The translations under genes and the position numbers were made by a program. Of a stretch of 64,000 bases of DNA, positions 58,557 through 64,000 are shown one piece after another. The DNA lies in assembly GCA_049999805.1 (NCBI GenBank), contig JBNGIO010006380.1, positions 260,680 through 324,679 of the forward strand, in the 5' to 3' direction. Positions within the stretch are counted from its first letter, which is position 1; every line of letters begins with the position of its first letter. A model generated the notes under the pieces. The model was not told where the DNA came from. It did not search any database and saw nothing but the letters and a program-made list of their open reading frames with translations. The stretch is from Folioceros fuciformis (Eukaryota; Anthocerotophyta; Anthocerotopsida; Anthocerotales).

Positions 58557-60440
58557 TAGTGCCTTGGCATTTCGAGAATGTCTTTGTCTCATCCAAGGCT
58601 GATGACACTCATATTCTTGGGCAACGAGTCACACCAAGTACAGTCAAAGCAGCATTTGATTTCTTTTCGTCAAAGCTCTCTAAGGTGGGGTTGAGGGTTA
58701 AGCTATCTAAATGCAGGGTTTGGTCCCTTTCATGCATCTCTCCCCCTCGTCAATATTCAGGGGGTGGATATTGCCTCCTTGCAAGAACTTTGAGTCTTGG
58801 TTGTTCATGTTACATATGTAAGAATATGTTCTTTGTTCATAGGATTGTGGTTGTTGGCTGAAGATTTGGCTCATATCATGAACCTCTTACAAATGACCCT
58901 TGGGTTGTGTTTGGTATTCTTTCTTCTTGTTTTTTGCAGTGACCAGGTTACCTCACTAGAACTGTTACGCCTTCTTCAATTTTCTTATCAAGTCTCGAGA
59001 AGTTCGATTACCAAGTTATGCAGCTCTTGGGACATAATAGGTCCAGGCACCTTCGAGTGTGTCGTCGGTGATTTGGCTTGGAAGCAGGCTTTCCTATTGG
59101 TCGCCTTTAGAGGGGTTGGCCTTTTGGCCATAGAGGCCTCTGCCCCAACTACCTTTCTTGGTAGGTGTGTCCTCTTTGGCCTCTCGCTTTTTGCTACAAG
59201 ATTCCCTACTTCTTGAAGGCTTTATCTCAGGTGTTGAGGAGGGTGTTTTCCCTTTATAGGTATCACTTAGACAAGCGAGGGATTCTTTACCTTTGGAGGC
59301 TTGTGAGGCTCTACCTCCTTTCACCTCCTTTTCTAGGGAAGGGTTGAGAGGTCTCCAAGCTGCCCTCCTAGAAAAGCAATGTGGCCAAACACTAAGAGCC
59401 CTTCTTTCGGACTCATCAATCCCTAGGTATTCTCGGGCTCAGATTTGCTCTTGTTCAGGTAAAGGAGTCTGCTCTTTGCTTTTGGCTCGATCTTGCTTCC
59501 AGGCATTTTGAATCACACCAGCAACTTTCGTCACCACTGTGAGATTTCGCTTAAGTTTGGTCGACCCCTTGGCTTTTTCTCTCTCTACATGCAGTTATGG
59601 GGTTGTCATTGTCGATATAGGGTCCCATGTAGCACACTATCCTATTGAGGGGCACCACATTGCTACCCATGATGTAGTTCGAGATGTCATGTTCTCAATG
59701 GCTAGGGAGTGTGAGTTACCGTGTAGGGAGCGTCCATATTCTTTGTGCAACGAGGTTTCACTTAGAGGTAACCTTTTTTTCGCTAGGTGGGAACAAATGT
59801 GTGTGGCTGATGTGGTTGTTACAAATCCCACTAGAAATTGGATCTACGAGCACGTCACCATCAATCTCCTTGGATGAGCGGCGGAGTGTTGTGCAAGCAC
59901 TAAAGTCCATATTCTCCCTTACAAAACAGGCATACTTTCATCCCCCTTGCTCTTGAGACTCATGGGCCTATGGGTAAGGGCTTTCAAGGTTCATTAAGTA
60001 GTGCGCCAAGGTTTATCATAGTCATAAGAATAGTGTTTTCCCTCTTTCCTCTGTGATGGCCTTCTTCTGACAATGCGTATCCATTGCTTTGCAACATTGC
60101 TTTGCAAAGAGCACTGGCCAAAGCAATTTTTAGAAGAGCAACAAGCACAAGTGAAGCGGCTTCTTTGGCACCGGTGGTAGGTAGGCCTTTCTTTATTCCA
60201 CATCATGATATTTTGGGAACAATAGGTAGTTTTTGAGAATGGGCTACTACTTTTTTTAGCCTTTGGCCCTACTCGAGTTGTTTCTTAACTACTTTTTTTA
60301 GCCTTTGGCCCTACTCGAGTTGTTTCTTAATCTTTGGAGTTTCTTAATAACTTTTTGTAGCCTTTGGCCCTACTAGAGTTGTTTCTTAATCTTTGGAGTA
60401 GATGTGTCTTTCTATTTCTTTTTCAATAATAGAAAATACT
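58557..60440 (+). mobile_element. Decayed non-LTR (LINE-like) retrotransposon with RT remnants
   Basis: Reading across frameshifts, the fragment shows reverse-transcriptase features: a KADDTHILG motif (the catalytic x-A-D-D block) at ~58595-58620, then AAFDFFSSKLSKVGLRVKLS and a GVDIASLQ-like stretch. Further on come GPGTFECVVGDLAWKQA and ASAPTTFLG, and finally HDVVRDVMFSMARECELPC ahead of VADVVVTNPT. This order matches the C-terminal half of LINE-type ORF2 proteins as I know them. The 3' end is T-rich with 'aataatagaaaatac'. Several frameshifts and stops make it inactive. The 5' half is missing. A block of the 3' tail ('tagcctttggccctactcga') is tandemly repeated near 60258-60390. Confidence 0.7.
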
Positions 60441-60534
60441 CTTTCACTAATGCCTCGAATATCATTCCTACTACTGCCCGTTTCCAATGAAGTCACCAAA
60501 CCCACACTTGGTTGATTGTTCCACACAACTTGGG

Positions 60535-60675
60535 ATTGGAGGAACAACTTAGCACAACCACGCATACTCGGGATTGGAGGAACAACTAAGCACAACCACA
60601 CATACTTGGGGATTGGAGGAACAACGGAGCACAACCACACATACTCGGTATTGGAGGAACAACTGAGCAGGGCCA
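60535..60675. repeat. 38-39-bp minisatellite, ~3.7 copies
   Basis: Units begin 'attggaggaacaact' at 60535, 60573, 60612 and 60650 and continue 'agcacaaccacacatactcg'. Copies differ at a few positions. The array sits just past the LINE-like element. Its open frames on both strands are repeat-generated. Confidence 0.9.
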
Positions 60676-60699
60676 AAGGCCAAAGTCTCATCTACTCTT

Positions 60700-60788
60700 A
60701 AGATAAGAGAAGTGCTGGTCCTAAGATAAGACAAGTGCTGGTCCTACGATAAGAGAAGTGCTGGTCCTAAGATAAGAGAAGTGCCAAG
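60700..60788. repeat. 23-bp minisatellite, ~3.8 copies
   Basis: Units of 'aagataagagaagtgctggt' + 'cct' start at 60700, 60723, 60746 and 60769. One to two differences per unit. Confidence 0.9.
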
Positions 60789-61249
60789 CAGGCCAAAAGG
60801 GTCTATTCCTTTGGAACATTATTTTTCCAAGTGTTAGGAGGTTTCCCAAGCCCAACTAGATAAAGACCCAACTAGATAAAGAAAGAAACTAAGGAGTCTA
60901 ACAGCTTAGGCATAAGTATGTAGCCAACAACACAAGCCCTTAACTAAGGTATATTCCCTGGCCATGCCCATAGCCTTATGAAGATGAAGGCATGGTGAAG
61001 GACATGCATGATAACAAACATTAGCTGATGGATAGTCTATACTTTAGAGACTCAGTCAACTCCTTCACCCCTCTACCACAGCAATATCTGCCACCATTAC
61101 GCCCACATCCATCCTATACCTCTACCTCAAGATGGCTTTCACCATAGTGCTCATAGGGCTTTATCATAGTGCGCATCTTTGGCATCGTTGGTGACCTCCT
61201 CTTTTCTAATCTGAGTAGTGGTCAGAACTTTGCCTTCGATCGTTCATGT

Positions 61250-61850
61250 TGCCAGAGCTCGTTGTGGAATACACTCACTTCGCAAAGGGCCTCCCTCACC
61301 TGAGCTCTCATACTCGTAGCCAGGTCTTGGACATCCACTTTCACAGGATGACTGCAGACTGCGGACAACTGGCCTGCGATCTAGTCAGGCGGCTGGATTT
61401 GCAAGGACTAGAGATTCAACGTAAGCAATTAACGGAAGATGTTAAGCGTGTAATGCAACACTCCTTGTGGAACGTAGAAAGAAGCGTCAGGAGGGGAGAT
61501 GTATCACCAACGGGGAGTGCTTTCTAGATGTGTTGAGGAAGGGAAATGAAATTCGAAGACGAGATGCAGGGATTGTGTTCGGTAAAATGCAGAGCATTCC
61601 AGCAACTCTGCTAGATAGCTACAGAAATTACGCACAGCTATAAGTATGCTGGGCAGTGGCCTCACCTGGCTGGTACTTCGTACTAGGATGTGGTTGGTGC
61701 TGGGACAGATCGTCAGTCAAGGCAGGCCAATGGACCAGAGCGTGCCTCGTTCGCTACCCTACTGTGGCGGCCAGAGTTCATGCATGAAAAGCTGGACAGT
61801 GTGGTGGTGTCGGAGACTTGACTTCCGAAATCTGCCATACATACAGGTCA
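61250..61850 (+). pseudogene. Cytochrome P450 pseudogene fragment, inverted relative to the intact gene
   Basis: It matches the minus-strand P450 gene over the intron before exon '63102', that exon ([35 protein letters not shown]), the next intron, and the AGTD exon (VVGAGTD ... VSETDFRNLPYIQ). A one-base deletion near 61458, where 'atgcaacactccttg' faces 'atgccaccgctgcttg', shifts the frame, and the AGTD exon has lost bases. It stops at the splice donor after PYIQ and lies ~100 bp from the 3' end of the intact gene, in tail-to-tail orientation. It is a truncated, inactive inverted copy. Confidence 0.8.
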
Positions 61851-61955
61851 GATTGCTTATCCAGCTGACCAGAGGGAATATTCAGTAGTAGAAGAAACGA
61901 GTCTACCTGTTGACACAATTTCTGTGCACGAGACTCCTGCAAAGAAGGTACCGCT

Positions 61956-64000
61956 TTATGAATATAAGCTGGCAGGGGGTCTGGGCGTGGCAACTGCTAT
62001 AAGCGGCCTCTTCATGTGCGCACTCAGGGCAAAAGCCTGGCTAAAGTCCATCTCCTCCACGGGTTGACCATCAGGAAGGCTCCACTGGAATGCATGAAGC
62101 AACGTTGCCACACTGAAAGTCACGGAGGTCGAGCCTAACAGAGCTCCAGGGCACCTGCAGTGGAACACAAATTCCGAGTTTTCAGTGATCTCTGTCGTTA
62201 GACTGGAAATGCAGTGGGGACAGACAATACGAGCAGAGCTTGCACAGACCCTCGTCGACCACTTCCGAAGGGAAGGAACCGAAAGTCTTTGCCGAATTCG
62301 CTAATGTCTTGTTCCAGGAACCTTTCAGGTCTGAACTCCAAGGGCTTGTCCCAGTGGAGTTCGTCCGACATCACAGCCAACATGTTTATGAATAGTTGAG
62401 TGTTGGCAGGTACTCTGTAGCCGGCTACAACAACTTCTTTGAGGCTGTTGTGAGGCAACCCTAGAGGTGCAACAGGCCGCAGTCTTCGAGCTTCCTTCGT
62501 TACTGCCTGTATCAACAAGTACTCTTGTTTCTTCTGAAGTAGAACATTTCGCCTAGCCAGCTAAGATCAGGGTGGGGGTGAGTATGATGCACAAAGTCTT
62601 AGCCCTGACTAGGGGATCTCTCACCTGTATGTATGGCAGATTTGGGATATCCGTCTCTGAAACTCGTCTTGCTTGGCCCACCACTCTGTCCAGCTCTTCA
62701 TGAGCTTTGGCCTGCATCTGGGGGTAGCGGACGAGGTACGCCATGGTCCATTGGCTAGACTTGGCTGCTGTGTCTGTCCCCGCCCCAATCAGTTCCTTAT
62801 ACCAAAGTACCAACCAGGGTGAGGCCAGAGCTGAGTATATCTATAGCTGTGAGGTAATTCTGCAGCTAGCTACCAGATTTGCTAGACACCCGTGGCATCT
62901 TACCGAACACAACCCCAGCATTTCCTCGTCTGACAACTTCCTGTCACCTTCCAGCGACAGCAACACATCCAGAAAGCACTCCCGGTTATGTGTCCCTTCC
63001 TGACGCTTCTTTCTGCGTTCCACAAGCAGCGGTGGCATCACCTGCTTCAGATCTTCCGCAAGTTGCTTACATTGCTTCTCTATGCCTTGCAAATCCAGCC
63101 ACCTGATGGATCACAGCCAGATTCCGGCTTCAACACCATTTTATGAAAGCGAACATCGAAGAACCGGCTGCGAACACAAGGAGGTATGACCTTACCTCAG
63201 AGAGGGTATTACATCTGCGATGTTGAACTTGCTAACGATGGCCTCATATCCCACCGTGACCTTCTCGTTGTAGCCTTTGAGTTCCTCAACAACCTGCCCG
63301 TTGGGATGCATGTACCGTTTGCCGTAAATCATTCGGAACATGCTATTCATGCTGAATTCATACACGAGTCGGAGAAGATCCAGTCCGATCCCTGTCTCAG
63401 ATCGAAATACTATCTTCAGCACGCTTGAAAGTCAGGACACTCATGCTGAAAGATAATAGTTCTCCAAAAGGGACCCACAAAATATCCAAGGGTTGCAGGA
63501 TGGACAACAGGCTCACCGGACTCTTGCGAACGCGACACCGAGGTTATCATGGCAGCTGCTTCCTCTTCTCTGATATACCTGAAGTCTTTCATCCGAGGGG
63601 CACCCAGGAGCTCAGTGTTCAGCATTTTCCGCCACAGCTTGGATTTGTCTGTTGTGGGATAGAAAGCAAGGCCCTTGCCGAAGTTAAGATACTCCCCAAG
63701 CATCATGTCCGGTCGAGAGGCGAAGTCGGCATCGTGTACCGTGAAGATTTCCTTTGCCATCTGAAAGTACAATCGAAGCAAACAGTTCGAATTAACAAGT
63801 CGCCGCTTGCCATTCAGTGACCTGGGCCAAGATTGAGAATGCAATGTTCATGAAAAAGCGGTCTACAGCCCGCAAAGTTTACCTTGTGCACAGCTAGAAA
63901 AGTACCTCAACATTGGAGACGACGAGTGTGGAACGTGATCCGAGCCTCAAGTACATCAATGGCCCATAGCGTTTAGCAAGCCTCCAAAAAGCGAGAGGAG
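61956..64000 (-). CDS. Cytochrome P450 (CYP71-clan-like), 5' end beyond window
   Basis: Seven visible exons: 63906-64000 (partial), 63479-63760, 63196-63395, 62904-63102, 62625-62795, 62250-62506, 61956-62154. Phases match. Family marks in order are [33 protein letters not shown]-helix GAGTDT, ExxR in [12 protein letters not shown], and the heme loop FGSGRRGCPG with the Cys ligand directly after an intron. These define a plant A-type (CYP71 clan) monooxygenase, normally ER-anchored by an N-terminal helix that here lies outside the window. The substrate is unknown. The junction 63395/63479 is the least certain (an alternative acceptor at 63413 also keeps phase). The acceptor before GAGTDT is supported by the inverted pseudogene copy. 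Confidence 0.88.

Noticed and set aside
60386-60734. Repeat-type frames on both strands near 60.5 kb
   Set aside because: Produced by the 38-39-bp and 23-bp minisatellites.
1-64000. tRNA, rRNA or CRISPR arrays
   Set aside because: Scanned for T-loop-like and direct-repeat/spacer patterns; the regular repeats seen are minisatellites without unique spacers, and no tRNA box pair was convincing. A tRNAscan or Infernal run would settle it.

Overview
This is nuclear DNA from a land plant, probably a seedless one. Genes are split by many short introns (mostly 70-135 bp, GT-AG), and several products exist only in plants or plastids: PARALLEL SPINDLE 1, MODIFIER OF SNC1 1, BT1-type carrier, DUF2358, SPX-MFS phosphate transporter, allantoate amidohydrolase. 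The small Cys-rich metallothioneins resemble the bryophyte/lycophyte type. Compact genes next to AT-rich repeat islands would fit a hornwort or another compact bryophyte, but I cannot fix the species. Two 100-N scaffold gaps fall inside genes. All exon models are mine, built by joining reading frames at splice sites with matching phase; no transcript evidence was available.

Layout. 1-1253 is AT-rich repeat DNA. 1254-9280 is a gene island: PS1-like FHA+PIN protein (+), an unrecognised coiled-coil protein (+), a plastid DUF2358 protein (-) and an ACP6-like histidine acid phosphatase (-). 11022-12935 is a STE20/MAP4K-type kinase with no introns. 12936-22080 is an AT-rich island of diverged repeats, with a decayed reading frame carrying 36-bp repeats and the 3' end of a LINE-like element. 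22255-27399 is a cluster of three metallothionein genes, all on the minus strand.

28526-57259 is the main gene island: ADP-sugar diphosphatase NUDX14 (-), SPX-MFS vacuolar phosphate transporter (-), allantoate amidohydrolase (-, gap inside), GNAT acetyltransferase (+), SpoU/TrmH RNA methyltransferase (+, with a 20-nt microexon), plastid NTF2-like protein (-), BT1-like adenylate carrier (-, very long N-terminus) and MOS1 (-, gap inside). 58557-60430 is a decayed LINE with recognisable reverse-transcriptase remnants, followed by two minisatellites. The right edge holds a cytochrome P450 gene (-, cut by the window edge) facing an inverted, frameshifted P450 fragment (+).

The genes do not form one pathway. 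Themes that recur are nutrient and nucleotide-sugar handling (vacuolar phosphate transport, NUDX14, BT1, allantoate breakdown, acid phosphatase), metal binding (metallothioneins) and plastid proteins of NTF2-like fold (two genes). I found no clearly new multi-gene system. The best leads are the metallothionein cluster, the intronless kinase, the 20-nt microexon, the repeated motif in the BT1 extension, and the very tight spacing of the GNAT, methyltransferase and NTF2-like genes.
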